Of a stretch of DNA of 64,000 bases, positions 16,600 to 25,812 are shown one piece after another. Positions within the stretch are counted from its first letter, which is position 1. Each line of letters opens with the position of its first letter. The position numbers were made by a program, and so were the translations under genes. This DNA is from Microbacterium pumilum (GTDB lineage: Bacteria; Actinomycetota; Actinomycetes; Actinomycetales; Microbacteriaceae): positions 4,340,001-4,404,000 of the forward strand of contig NZ_BAAAOH010000001.1 in assembly GCF_039530225.1 (NCBI RefSeq). Direction: 5' to 3'. The notes beneath the pieces were generated by a model that saw nothing but the letters and a program-made list of their open reading frames with translations, was not told where the DNA came from and ran no database searches.

Positions 16600-17442
16600 G
16601 TGGTGAGCTCGTATCGAAGCTATTGGGTCGTGGCGATCGCGACGCCTGGGGTACTCCTCCCCTTCCTCATGTTCGTCTGGCTGGGATGGCCCGGTGACCC
16701 TGACTCCTGCACGCTCACAGACCCGAACGGCTGCTTCTGCGAGGCCTATGACTTTGTCGCCGTTCAAACAACTGCGGGCGGTGTGCGGCAGTTGTCGAAC
16801 ACCTGGTTCAATCTCTACGCACTCGCTACGGCCTCAGTGGTGGCCGTTCAACTCTCTGCCGACCGACGCCGACACACCAGCGTTGTGTTCGCACCAGGAG
16901 TGATTCCCGACGTGTACGTCTTCGTCGTCCTCTTCCTCGGCCTCGGCAGCATGTGGTTCCACGGCTCGCTGAAGGGATGGGGAGGGATAGTGGACGCCGT
17001 CTCGATGTACCTGTTCACGGCGTTCCTCGTCGCCTTTGCCGCCTACCGGCTCCATCCCAGCGTCACACTCTTCTGGGCCCTCTTTCTGTCCGTGGCTGCA
17101 GTCGCTTCCCTCACGCACGCCGTCCTGGATCGGTCCGGGACTTCGGTGGTCCTCATCGCGGCACAGGTCTGCGTTTACATCGTGCTGGAGCTTGTCGTCT
17201 GGTGGAGACGGCTACGTGGGCAGGTTCCCCATCGCTGGTTGGGAGGACTCTGGTGGTTTGCGGCTTTGACAGCGATCGGCATCGGCATCGTCTTCTGGCT
17301 CCTTTCCCAGACGGGCGGCCCCCTGTGCGACCCCGTGTCGGTCTGGCAGCCGCACGCAATCGCGTGGCACCCCCTCGCCGGGGTCGCAGCTGTCCTGCTG
17401 TTCTACTACTGGCGTGAAGCCGCGCGAGCGACAGCGCGGTGA
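16600..17442 (+). CDS. Ceramidase-like (CREST superfamily) membrane protein
   Basis: 280 residues, about seven hydrophobic segments. Motifs of the alkaline-ceramidase/CREST group are visible: CFCEAYD then RQLSNTWFNLYAL (residues 47-73), GLGSMWFHGSLKGWGGIVDAVSM (FH and D) in the middle, and the final HAIAWHPLAGV with two His; together these give the Asp/His metal-site residues of the family. Reaction in bacteria is uncertain. Start is one of two adjacent GTG codons (16600 or 16603). Single gene. Confidence 0.65.
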   Translation: MVSSYRSYWVVAIATPGVLLPFLMFVWLGWPGDPDSCTLTDPNGCFCEAYDFVAVQTTAGGVRQLSNTWFNLYALATASVVAVQLSADRRRHTSVVFAPGVIPDVYVFVVLFLGLGSMWFHGSLKGWGGIVDAVSMYLFTAFLVAFAAYRLHPSVTLFWALFLSVAAVASLTHAVLDRSGTSVVLIAAQVCVYIVLELVVWWRRLRGQVPHRWLGGLWWFAALTAIGIGIVFWLLSQTGGPLCDPVSVWQPHAIAWHPLAGVAAVLLFYYWREAARATAR

Positions 17443-17551
17443 CATCATGCGGACGGCGGCATTCGTCATCCCAAATCGCGGCGGTCTCCCAAGCGAGGAC
17501 TGCAGGTGGAAGTGCCACGAGCAGAATCAGACCGTCGGACGGGAGTTGTGA

Positions 17552-17914
17552 CTACCTGGCGGTGTCGATGAAGAAGGTGCGAACGCTTGTGATCGTCTCG
17601 TTGGCGACGGTGACGACGTCAATGCCGCGAGCGACGGGCGCACCGGCCGGGCCGAATGCCCAGGCGAGCGCGCCAATGTCTGTGGCGGCATAGCGCTCCC
17701 CGTCCTCCGCGAAGACGAAATCGCTCGGAACACCCGCAAGGAGCGCCGCCGCCTTGTCCTCAAGGGCTGCTCGCCCGTGAACGGTTCCGTCGGGATCAGT
17801 GAAAACAACGTCCTCCGCGTAGACCCACTCGATCGCCGCGCGTCTGGTCAACGCATCTCGGTTGCCGAACACGTCGTGAAGGTTGGACGCAAGAAGCTCC
17901 GAGACAGTGGGCAT
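17552..17914 (-). CDS. NTF2-like / SnoaL-like protein
   Basis: 120 residues with the cone-shaped NTF2 pattern: N-terminal helices ending NRDALTRRAAIEWVYAEDVV, DPDGTVHGRAALEDKAAALL, then curved strands YAATDIGALAWAFGP and GIDVVTVANETITSV. Similar proteins are small-molecule-binding or isomerase-like; no catalytic residue can be named. Lies 17 bp downstream of the methyltransferase stop, so the two are probably co-transcribed. Confidence 0.82.
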   Translation of the reverse strand: MPTVSELLASNLHDVFGNRDALTRRAAIEWVYAEDVVFTDPDGTVHGRAALEDKAAALLAGVPSDFVFAEDGERYAATDIGALAWAFGPAGAPVARGIDVVTVANETITSVRTFFIDTAR

Positions 17915-17931
17915 TGCCTATCCAATCGAGG

Positions 17932-18807
17932 TCAGAGGATCGAGTCTGCTGCTCCAACATGGGTACCACGGCGCTCTATTCCGTCGTGGCTTGTCGCGGT
18001 CTCCGGTCCAATGGCCGGGCGACGGCCCCAGGCGCTGATCAGCACGCTCGAGCCGACGATGGTGTCGGGGTCCGCGAGCACCGCGAGGAAGCGATCGAGG
18101 TCTTCGGGCGAGACGCCCTCGCCGACCAGACCGTCGCGCACTTGACGAGCATTGGCCGACTGCACCTTCGCCCAGCCCGCGCCACCTTGGTCGATGGCCA
18201 CGTACCCGCTTGCACCAGTGCCTTCGAGGCCCCGCCCGCGCAGGATGCGCAGGGCGTCGGCGGCGAAATCATTGACCGCACCGCGAGTGGCCAGGAGCCG
18301 GTTGAAGGCCTGCGCCACGCTCACGATCAGCTGGTGGTTGGGCCCGGCCCGGTCGACGGTACGGACTTCGCCGGTATCGAAATCTTCGACCAGGATCACC
18401 CCACCGGGCGCCAGCGCGGCCGTCAGGCTGGTGAGGACCTCCAGGCGCTCAGGGATGTGGTGAAGCACCAGCCGCTCGTGGATCACATCCCAGGGACCGA
18501 CAGGGAGGGGATCCGTCACCAGGTCCAGCTGACGCACTTCGAGCTGCTCACGGCCGTCGCGCCGGCACCACCGGGGGTCAAGGTCCACGGCCAGTACCCG
18601 CCCCGCCGGACCCACCTCATCCGCCATCCATCGGGCGATCGATCCGCTCCCTGCACCCACTTCCAGGCATCGAGCCCCCGGTGCGAGCCCCAGTCGCGTC
18701 AGATGACCTCGTGTGACGTGATCGAACACGACCTCCAGCCCGGCGAAGCGATCGACCGTCTCGATCTCTGCGTTCGTCAACAGGTACGGCGCCGCGTCAT
18801 CACCCAC
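17932..18807 (-). CDS. Class I SAM-dependent methyltransferase
   Basis: 291 residues. Motif I CLEVGAGSGSIARWM (about residues 47-61), the acidic ribose-binding strand VLAVDLDPRW, motif LPVGPWDVIHERLVLHHI and post-motif LAPGGVILVEDFD are all present in order. Substrate unknown; the C-terminal 100 residues are the variable acceptor part. Divergent from the DUF4157 toxin-like gene, with 287 bp between them. Confidence 0.88.
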   Translation of the reverse strand: MGDDAAPYLLTNAEIETVDRFAGLEVVFDHVTRGHLTRLGLAPGARCLEVGAGSGSIARWMADEVGPAGRVLAVDLDPRWCRRDGREQLEVRQLDLVTDPLPVGPWDVIHERLVLHHIPERLEVLTSLTAALAPGGVILVEDFDTGEVRTVDRAGPNHQLIVSVAQAFNRLLATRGAVNDFAADALRILRGRGLEGTGASGYVAIDQGGAGWAKVQSANARQVRDGLVGEGVSPEDLDRFLAVLADPDTIVGSSVLISAWGRRPAIGPETATSHDGIERRGTHVGAADSIL

Positions 18808-19094
18808 ACAATCGGTCTACCACCTCGCCGCCGATCGCGGTGGACCGGTCTCGACGTCCACCGGGACTGTGGCTCGTTCTCTCACTGTCGAACTCAACGA
18901 CCTCCGACCGGCCGTCGTCGATAGCCACTTGGCATCACGGCACATGGGACGAAGGTCGCCGGAGGACTTCGACGACATGCTGCGCGGCCGATCGCGACGG
19001 TAGGCGACGCAGCGGTGACGTAGCCCGGCGGACGATCAAGCGGGGGATCCTCGCCCCGATCCCCGTCCAGCTCGCAGCCCTGACGGGAGACTTG

Positions 19095-22000
19095 ATGCTT
19101 GCCGCCTCCCACGCCGAGCCCGCCCGGCGCGGGGCGGAACCGGCCGGCCCCCCTCCCCATCGCGAACACGAGAGGCGCCCTGCGCCGCCGTCCACCCTGG
19201 CCTACGAGCTCTCGCACGTCGTTCCGCCCCCGTCGCACCCATCCATCGCCCGCAGCCACGGTTCCGGACTGAAGAACCGACCGGAGCGGGGTCCCTCCGC
19301 ATCGTGGCGTCCCGCCGGCGCGCCACTGGCCAGTGGAACCCGGGCAGACATGGAGAGCCACTTGGGCGTCGACCTGGCCGGCGTGCGGGTCGACACCAGC
19401 CCCCGGGCGGCCGCCGACGCCGCCGCGATCGGCGCGCTGGCGTTCACTCGAGGGACCGACATCGCCTTCGCGAGGGGCCGATTCGCTCCCAGCACCACCG
19501 AGGGACGCCGGCTGCTGGCGCACGAGCTGCGACACGCCAGCGCCGACGCGCACGACGGTCTGCTGCATCTGGCCGCCGACCCTGAGCGCGTCGCCGAACG
19601 CGTCAGCACCTCCTCAGAGTCGGGCGGAGTGCCTGCCGCGTCCGCGGTCACCGCCGACCAGTGGTTGCAGACGAACAGCCTGCGCCTCGTCCGAGAACTG
19701 GCCTCATGGCTCGTCGGTGTGCGGCTCAACCCGCCTCTCATGGAGCTGCACTGGCATCGATCGTCTGAAGACTTCGTCCGGAGTCTCATGGACCTGGCCG
19801 GATCCACAGCCGACGACGCCACGCGATCGCTCACCGCCTGGCTCCGGCCCGATCGGCTCTCCGACGCCGTGAACGTCGGACGTGACGTCGCCGTGCTTCG
19901 TTTCGGCAGCCCTCTCTATGAACAGGGCGTCCGGGAAGAGGTCGGTCGGCGCCTGGTGGCGCGCATCCTGGAGTCCTTCCAGCGCGTCGCGCCGCGAGTG
20001 GCCCGCGACGCCGCACGCGCCTGGACACCCGGGTCGCCGGGCTTCGCCCCGCCGTTGCAGATCGACCTCGGCAAGGTCCTGACCGTCCCCCTCGGATCGC
20101 CCACCTTGTTCTTCTACCTGGGGCCCGCCCCCACCGCGGGCGGAAGCTTCCGTCATCCTCTCGATCAGCCGGTGTACCTGTCACTGCGCACGACGGTGGA
20201 CGTAGAGGCGGCGCTGTGGCGAGCCGAGCATCCGGAGGAGTTCACGCCCGAGGCCATCGAGCGGGATGCTGCGCAGCTGCGCGAGGTCTCCCTGGAGTAC
20301 CTGGGCGGGCAGGGGCTGCCCAGCTGGGTGCGAGCCACGCCCGCTGACGCCACGGCGGAGGAGGTCGCCTTCGCACTCTACGGGCTGCCCGAGGCCGCCA
20401 CGCGGTTGACGCCGGCCGCCCCGCTGTGGGGACTTCCCGCGGAAGACATCCCGCTTGCAGCGATCCCCGAGGCGCCCTCACTGCCGATCCCAGGTGTCAT
20501 CCCGAAGGAGCGCGACACCGTGCCGCTGCGGGCGACCGTGCACAGCGCGATGTTCCAGGCCAACAGAGGCTCCCCAACCGAGACCCAGCTGCTCGACACC
20601 CCGTTCGCCGACACGGCCGCGATCGGCGCCGCATCGAAAATCCGCCCTACTCCCGGCGCCAACGATCTGCTCATCCTGGAGCGGCTGAGCGCCATGGTGG
20701 ATCTGCTCGACGATATCGCCGACGTCGCCGGCGAGCTCATGCGGCCGCCCAGTGCTTCGCGCGTCGCCTATGTCATCGGCACGACCGGCCTCACGACCGT
20801 GCCGTGGGACCCGCCGGAGACCGTCGCCATGCGCGCCCGGGCAGAGCACATCCGGGCGCGCGTGGCCCGGCGGCGCGAATCGTTGGTCGGAGTGGGGGGC
20901 ATCGTCGCGCTGTGGGACGGGCAGACCGCGGGCCAGCTCGACATCATGCTCAAGGTGACGCAAGGCCTGCACACAGCCGCGGCGATCGCCCGTCGATTCG
21001 CGGGGTGGCCGGCCGTCTACAAGCTCATTCAGGATGTGGCCACCGGCTACATCGAAGCGGCGGAGGTCTCCGACCTCTACGACCTGGGTCGCGCGCGCCT
21101 GGCTGCGGCCGAACGGCGCTCGGTGCTGTTCCCCGTCACCGCCATGGAGCTGTGGCTCGCGCAGATTCGCGCGATACTCGACGAGGCTCGCAAATCAGAG
21201 GTCGCCGCGGTTGATCCGGGCGACCCGGGCTTGACCCGGGACGTCTACCGGATGGACGCCATCGACGCCGACCTGCGCTCTCGGCTCGCCGCCGTCCGGA
21301 CCCAGTTGATACAGGATCCCGCACAGGCCGAGACCGAGCTCATGGCGATCTTCGGCAGCCTCCAGTCGCTGCAGACGGGAGCCAGTGTCGCGCTCAACCT
21401 GGACACAGTCGACAGGGTCTGGCAGGCCCTGTACGACAGCCTGAGCATCTGGGGTGCGCTCCGAGGCGCCTTCCCGGGGAAACACGGCAATGAGATCGTC
21501 GAGGATGCGCTGGCCGAGACGCTCGTGGTCCAGGGCGAGTGGGAGGAGATCCTCGGCGTCTGGCGCTCGGGAGAGCACGACCGCGCACGTACGCTGCTCG
21601 ACAAGAAGGCCAAGGGCACCTGGCTGACCTGGGTGCACAAGATGCAGTCGACCGTCGAGGACCAACAGGCGTGGGACCGCTTGATGACCTTCGCGGCGCT
21701 CGTCGGGATCGCTGTGCTGTCGGGTGGCATCGGCGCCTACGTCGAAGCCGCGGCGGGCACGGCCTGGGGCGTGGGCACCGCCGCCGGCACCGTGTGGGCC
21801 GAGCTGGGCGCCGCCGGTGTCGGCACGCTGGCCGAAGCCACGGTCTTCACGGGGCTCTCCTATCCGATGACCGCCCGGAGCCCCTCGGTGGGTGAGTTCG
21901 GCGAGCAGTTCGCGACAAACTTCCTCTTCATCGGCGGAGCGCGGGTGCTGGGTGCCGGCTTCGAAGCGCTCGCCGGCGTGGAGCGGTCCGCGAGCACGCT

Positions 22001-24065
22001 CGGGCGCGTGACGAAGGCGGGACTCCAGGGCGGGGCGATGCTGGGTGCGAACCTGGTCCTGGCCAACCGGGAGGCTCAACACCGCCGCGGCGAGGGGCTC
22101 ACCTCGCAGGAGGTGGCATCGATCAGCCTGGAGAACGCCGCGTTCCTCGGGCTCGTTACGGTCGCCAACGGCCTGCTGCGGAGCCCGTTGCGCAACCTGC
22201 GTCTGGCCGGACGCATGCACGTCCTGGAACTGCGTCATCAGCGCACTCTGGCCGCGCTGGACGTCACGATGAAAGAGCTGCCGTCCGGTCGAGTGCCCGA
22301 GGAGATCTCACGCCGTCTGGCCGAGCGGGTGGAGCGGGCGCTGACCGCGGAGGACGCGCTGGCCGCCGAGCTGGCGAGCCGTGTCTCCGAGGCGGACGCG
22401 CTTCCGCAAGAACAGCGCGAGGCCGCCCTGCGGCGCTGGGGCATCGACGCCACGACCGCAGAGCACTTGAGGCGCGGCGCGGTCCGCAGTCAGGTGCTGT
22501 CGAATCTGCACCGGCTGCAGGGCATCCGGATCACGAGGTCGCTGCGGCCCCTCGGCACCGACTTCACCGTCGACTCGGCGATGTACGGCGAGGCGCTGGA
22601 CTGGTTCCGCAGCCGGCCGGACACGACGGTCGTCTCGGCTGAGGGCAGCAGCGGGGTCGTCGAGCCCGGTCGGGGATCGGTGCAGCTCATCCTCAACCAA
22701 CCGACGGTGCGCCCCCTGAGCGCGGCCCGCTCCTTCGTGGTGAGCGCCCTCGGCGAGGCATCCTTCCGCGTCATCGAGCGGATCGGCGGCGCCACCGGCG
22801 AGCTCGCCCCGCACGTGGAACTCGCGCGGAGTGCCGGGGAGGTGGCCGCCGAGCGGGGGCCGATCGTCAGGCCCAGCAGCGCGAGCGGAGGTCGCGCCTT
22901 CGCCGACCCGGTGCGCTGGGGACTGCCGGCCGAAGCGATCCAGGCGCTGCGGACGCGGCTGCTCGCATCGACCGACCTTGGCGCCGTTCAGCGGACGGCC
23001 GCCGAGGGGGGTCTCAACGTCGGTCAAGCTACGCTCAAGCGGGTCAAGAGCTATCTCTTCGACAGCGCCGGAATCGACTTCCTGCCCGAAAACGTGCAGT
23101 GGTGGCGGCGGTTGGCGACAGGCCGCGCGAGCGTCCACGACATCTCCATCCTCGTGCACGAGGTCGCCGAGAACCGGCGTTTGGAGCGGGTGCGCGGTCA
23201 GACCGGCTTCGACTACATGGGCGAGCGGTTCGAGGGGCTCTCCCGAAGCGAGCAACAGTACTGGCGGGCCGACTTCAACCGCATCTACGAGGAGGCCCAC
23301 CGGGGCGCGCTCGAGGACGAGTACAACTTCGTCGCCGACCAGGTGAAGCGGCTGACGAACAACCGGGTCGTGGTGCGCCGCAACCAGGTTGCGGCGGTGG
23401 ACCCGACAAGAGACGAAGGGCGGCGCTACATCCTCCAGGACGGGATTCCCCTGCAACAGCACAGCCAGTTCGCCGACTGGGTGGCCCGCGGGCAGGCGGA
23501 GGTCGAGATCGGCACATCCGCCGCGGAGAAGCTGCGGCTGTTCACCACCCATCCGACCCTGCGCGAGCTCGTCGGCGCCGTGAAGCGCCACGGCGGCTTC
23601 GCCCCGATGGCGCTCGAGGGCGGCGGGGCAGGCGGCGCGCGGACAGGTGAAGTCTCTGTGGGCCGCCGCGGCGGCGCCGCGTGGGATCCCTCGAAGTACA
23701 CGTCCGTCACCCTCGAGGGCATCCTGACCCTTCCGTTCGCCGACGGCGCCACGATCGGACGTGAGCTGTTCGGGCGCGGTCGCGATTTGCTCGTGCGAGC
23801 CACTGGCCTGACCCCGACCCAGAAGGCCGATGCCTTCGAGCAGCTCGCCCAGCGGATCAACCGGGTCGATCCGAGCTGGATGGCCCGGCGGTCGCCGGCG
23901 ACGAACGCGGCGGGATTCTTCACGGGAGAAGGGCGCCCATTCGGCTTTGCCGTGGACCACGACGGGGTGATCCGTCAGACGGACAACGTCGGTGCCACGC
24001 TGAAGTACGGACCGAACGCCGTCGTGACCATAGACTTCTCGACGTGGCAGCGGAGGTCCCCATGA
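19095..24065 (+). CDS. Giant DUF4157 (eCIS-core) domain toxin-like protein
   Basis: 1656 residues. Residues about 77-150 are a DUF4157 domain: LASGTRADMESHLGVDL, VRVDTSPRAAADAAAIGALA, FTRGTDIAFARGRFAP and LLAHELRHAS with HExxH at 143-147. DUF4157 marks cargo of extracellular contractile injection systems and other polymorphic toxins. The middle is helical; residues about 862-1035 are Gly/Ala-rich and hydrophobic, like a translocation segment. A helical part near 1355-1400 holds LVHEVAENRRLE and EEAHRGALEDEY. The last 130 residues are the likely variable tip. No nuclease or ADP-ribosyltransferase motif was recognised. ATG 19095 has GGGAGA 5 nt upstream; the open frame runs back to 18840 but looks non-coding. 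Stop overlaps the next gene by 4 bp. Confidence 0.75.
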   Translation: MLAASHAEPARRGAEPAGPPPHREHERRPAPPSTLAYELSHVVPPPSHPSIARSHGSGLKNRPERGPSASWRPAGAPLASGTRADMESHLGVDLAGVRVDTSPRAAADAAAIGALAFTRGTDIAFARGRFAPSTTEGRRLLAHELRHASADAHDGLLHLAADPERVAERVSTSSESGGVPAASAVTADQWLQTNSLRLVRELASWLVGVRLNPPLMELHWHRSSEDFVRSLMDLAGSTADDATRSLTAWLRPDRLSDAVNVGRDVAVLRFGSPLYEQGVREEVGRRLVARILESFQRVAPRVARDAARAWTPGSPGFAPPLQIDLGKVLTVPLGSPTLFFYLGPAPTAGGSFRHPLDQPVYLSLRTTVDVEAALWRAEHPEEFTPEAIERDAAQLREVSLEYLGGQGLPSWVRATPADATAEEVAFALYGLPEAATRLTPAAPLWGLPAEDIPLAAIPEAPSLPIPGVIPKERDTVPLRATVHSAMFQANRGSPTETQLLDTPFADTAAIGAASKIRPTPGANDLLILERLSAMVDLLDDIADVAGELMRPPSASRVAYVIGTTGLTTVPWDPPETVAMRARAEHIRARVARRRESLVGVGGIVALWDGQTAGQLDIMLKVTQGLHTAAAIARRFAGWPAVYKLIQDVATGYIEAAEVSDLYDLGRARLAAAERRSVLFPVTAMELWLAQIRAILDEARKSEVAAVDPGDPGLTRDVYRMDAIDADLRSRLAAVRTQLIQDPAQAETELMAIFGSLQSLQTGASVALNLDTVDRVWQALYDSLSIWGALRGAFPGKHGNEIVEDALAETLVVQGEWEEILGVWRSGEHDRARTLLDKKAKGTWLTWVHKMQSTVEDQQAWDRLMTFAALVGIAVLSGGIGAYVEAAAGTAWGVGTAAGTVWAELGAAGVGTLAEATVFTGLSYPMTARSPSVGEFGEQFATNFLFIGGARVLGAGFEALAGVERSASTLGRVTKAGLQGGAMLGANLVLANREAQHRRGEGLTSQEVASISLENAAFLGLVTVANGLLRSPLRNLRLAGRMHVLELRHQRTLAALDVTMKELPSGRVPEEISRRLAERVERALTAEDALAAELASRVSEADALPQEQREAALRRWGIDATTAEHLRRGAVRSQVLSNLHRLQGIRITRSLRPLGTDFTVDSAMYGEALDWFRSRPDTTVVSAEGSSGVVEPGRGSVQLILNQPTVRPLSAARSFVVSALGEASFRVIERIGGATGELAPHVELARSAGEVAAERGPIVRPSSASGGRAFADPVRWGLPAEAIQALRTRLLASTDLGAVQRTAAEGGLNVGQATLKRVKSYLFDSAGIDFLPENVQWWRRLATGRASVHDISILVHEVAENRRLERVRGQTGFDYMGERFEGLSRSEQQYWRADFNRIYEEAHRGALEDEYNFVADQVKRLTNNRVVVRRNQVAAVDPTRDEGRRYILQDGIPLQQHSQFADWVARGQAEVEIGTSAAEKLRLFTTHPTLRELVGAVKRHGGFAPMALEGGGAGGARTGEVSVGRRGGAAWDPSKYTSVTLEGILTLPFADGATIGRELFGRGRDLLVRATGLTPTQKADAFEQLAQRINRVDPSWMARRSPATNAAGFFTGEGRPFGFAVDHDGVIRQTDNVGATLKYGPNAVVTIDFSTWQRRSP

Positions 24066-24892
24066 GGCCGACGATCTATGACGCAGCAGAGCTGGCGCTG
24101 ATCCGGAGCGGCCTGGAAGACCCGGATCCCGTCGAGCGAGCGTCCACAGCCGGACTCCTGTTGGCGCAGCCCACGACCGATGATCAGGTGCGAGAGCGCT
24201 TGCGGCGGCTCCTGTCAGACCAGAGTGTCGTCGACTTCCCGTCGCCAGCTGTCGCGGGCGAGCTGCGCCTGCTCGCAGGCCTCGCTCTGGCGGTCGCAGC
24301 TGAGGCGGCCGGTGAGCCTGGCGAGGTGCGCCTGCGGGCCGCGCCCCCCGTTGTCCGGCCGTGGGTTCTGCTCCCCGAGCGCGAGTACGTGCTGCGCGGG
24401 CGCACCCTGATCGACGAGCTGCTGGAGGAGCTGCCCGCGCCCGAGCGCTGGGAGCCGATCCGACCGATCGAGGCGGCGGACGCGTGGGAGGAGGACCTGT
24501 TCTCGAAGGACGCCGCCGTGCTCGTGAACGCCTTGAAGACGGTCCGGGACGCTCCGACGGGCGAACCCCGCGTGGTCGCGACGCTGGAAGGTCTGCTGAA
24601 CGATCGCCGGATCGCTGCCCTGACGATCCCCTACCGCTTCGGCGAGATCCGCGTCCTGGCTGCCGCGGCGCTCGCGGCCGAACGCGCCGACACAGGCGAC
24701 GCGCGGCCCGTGCGGTTGAAGGAATGCCCGCCGCTCCTGGGAACGGATGACCTTTGGAAGCTCGCCGAGGCGCACCGCATCGATACGAGCATCCGATCGG
24801 AGCCCGAACTGTACGCTGCCCTGCGCGATGCAGGCGCCCTTCCCCTGACCGACCTCGAACTGACGGCGCCGGCCTATCTGGGGTGGCTGTGA
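24062..24892 (+). CDS. Candidate immunity/chaperone protein with two internal repeats
   Basis: 276 residues, acidic and alpha-helical. Two similar halves are visible: GELRLLAGLALAVAAEA then GEVRLRAAPPVV in the first, GEIRVLAAAALAAERA then RPVRLKECPPLL in the second, each preceded by helices with leucine spacing (VRERLRRLLSD, VVATLEGLLND). This looks like a HEAT-type duplication. ATG overlaps the toxin stop by 4 bp with GGAGG 5 nt before it, so expression is coupled. Position and acidity suggest an immunity or loading partner of the DUF4157 protein; this is inference. Confidence 0.65.
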   Translation: MRPTIYDAAELALIRSGLEDPDPVERASTAGLLLAQPTTDDQVRERLRRLLSDQSVVDFPSPAVAGELRLLAGLALAVAAEAAGEPGEVRLRAAPPVVRPWVLLPEREYVLRGRTLIDELLEELPAPERWEPIRPIEAADAWEEDLFSKDAAVLVNALKTVRDAPTGEPRVVATLEGLLNDRRIAALTIPYRFGEIRVLAAAALAAERADTGDARPVRLKECPPLLGTDDLWKLAEAHRIDTSIRSEPELYAALRDAGALPLTDLELTAPAYLGWL

Positions 24893-25177
24893 TGACATCG
24901 GGCCGCGTAGCCGTCCTACGAGGCGGCGGCGCTGGGGTGCGGTCCGACCCGGGGTAACCGTCTCGAGAAGTCGCCATGACCGATCGGAAGCCGACCATAC
25001 GCCGCGTCTCGCGGCGGTCGCTGGGCAACCTTGGCCTCCCGGCATCGCCGCCGTAATTGAGCGAAGCGAGCGCCCCCGGCATCTGCGCGTCTCATGGCGT
25101 TAACACGGCTGTCGTAGCATCGCGTCAAAGATGCGACCGCTCTTGAGAGTTCAGACCCGAGATGAGGTGAAAGCAGC

Positions 25178-25387
25178 GTGACGGCACCGGGGTATGAGGT
25201 CAGCGTCTGGGAGCGCTACGCCACCGAGTTCGCTCTTGCTTTCGCTGACAATCCCACACGCATCCGGGCGGTGCGGGAAGCCTACGTCGTCCACGAGTTC
25301 GATGTCGACCTGATCGCGCAACTCAGCGGCTTCCCTGTCTGGAGGATCCGACAGGCGATATCCGACGGGCTTCCACGGGCAAACTGA
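25178..25387 (+). CDS. Small hypothetical protein, 69 aa (HTH-like)
   Basis: GTG start with GAGGTGA 7-10 nt upstream. All-helical; the last 35 residues (VHEFDVDLIAQLSGFPVWRIRQAI) look like a small helix-turn-helix. Not recognised. Ends 3 bp before the convergent Dabb-domain gene stop. Confidence 0.6.
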   Translation: MTAPGYEVSVWERYATEFALAFADNPTRIRAVREAYVVHEFDVDLIAQLSGFPVWRIRQAISDGLPRAN

Positions 25388-25390
25388 CTC

Positions 25391-25699
25391 TCACGAATTG
25401 ACGTCGAAGACGACGACCTCTTCTGCCCATCGAGAAATGAGCTGGGCGACGGGTTGATGCGCCGGATGAGGTAGGTATTCGTCTCGAGCTGAATTGCCGG
25501 TGAAGCTGACGATCAGCGCCCAGTCGAAGCCGCCGGCGAGGCCTTCCGGACTGGTGTTCGGCCCGCAATGGACGGCGAGGACGCCGGGGATCGCGTCTGG
25601 AAATGCGCCGGCAAGTCCGCGGAGTTCTTCCAGCGTGGCGGCGCTGACCGTTGGCTTCCAACGGACGAGTACAACGTGGACAACGGATGGAGTGGTCAT
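25391..25699 (-). CDS. Stress-responsive A/B barrel (Dabb) domain protein
   Basis: 102 residues with the Dabb pattern: VVHVVLVRWKPTVSA at the N-terminus, a helix LEELRGLAGAFPDAIPGVLAVHCG, FDWALIVSFTGNSARDEYLPHPAHQ and a closing VAQLISRWAEEVVVFD. Family members are dimeric alpha/beta barrels found as stress proteins or cyclases. The open frame extends upstream to 26011 over the next gene, but homology-like sequence begins at Met 25699. The ribosome site is weak. Confidence 0.85.
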   Translation of the reverse strand: MTTPSVVHVVLVRWKPTVSAATLEELRGLAGAFPDAIPGVLAVHCGPNTSPEGLAGGFDWALIVSFTGNSARDEYLPHPAHQPVAQLISRWAEEVVVFDVNS

Positions 25700-25812
25700 C
25701 GTCACAGAGTGCCCTACTCGATCCTCATTCGGGTCACGCACGCGCATGGGGGCCACGAGAGCTGAGCTCCATTCGCTATGGAGTCCAAACGAACGCGCAC
25801 CGCAACCCGTGC

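Noticed and set aside
16374..16697. Plus-strand frame before ceramidase-like gene
   Set aside because: No ribosome site, composition typical of frame shadow.
18840..19094. Upstream extension of the DUF4157 open frame
   Set aside because: Residues look random, no ribosome site at 18840; GGGAGA before ATG 19095 is better.
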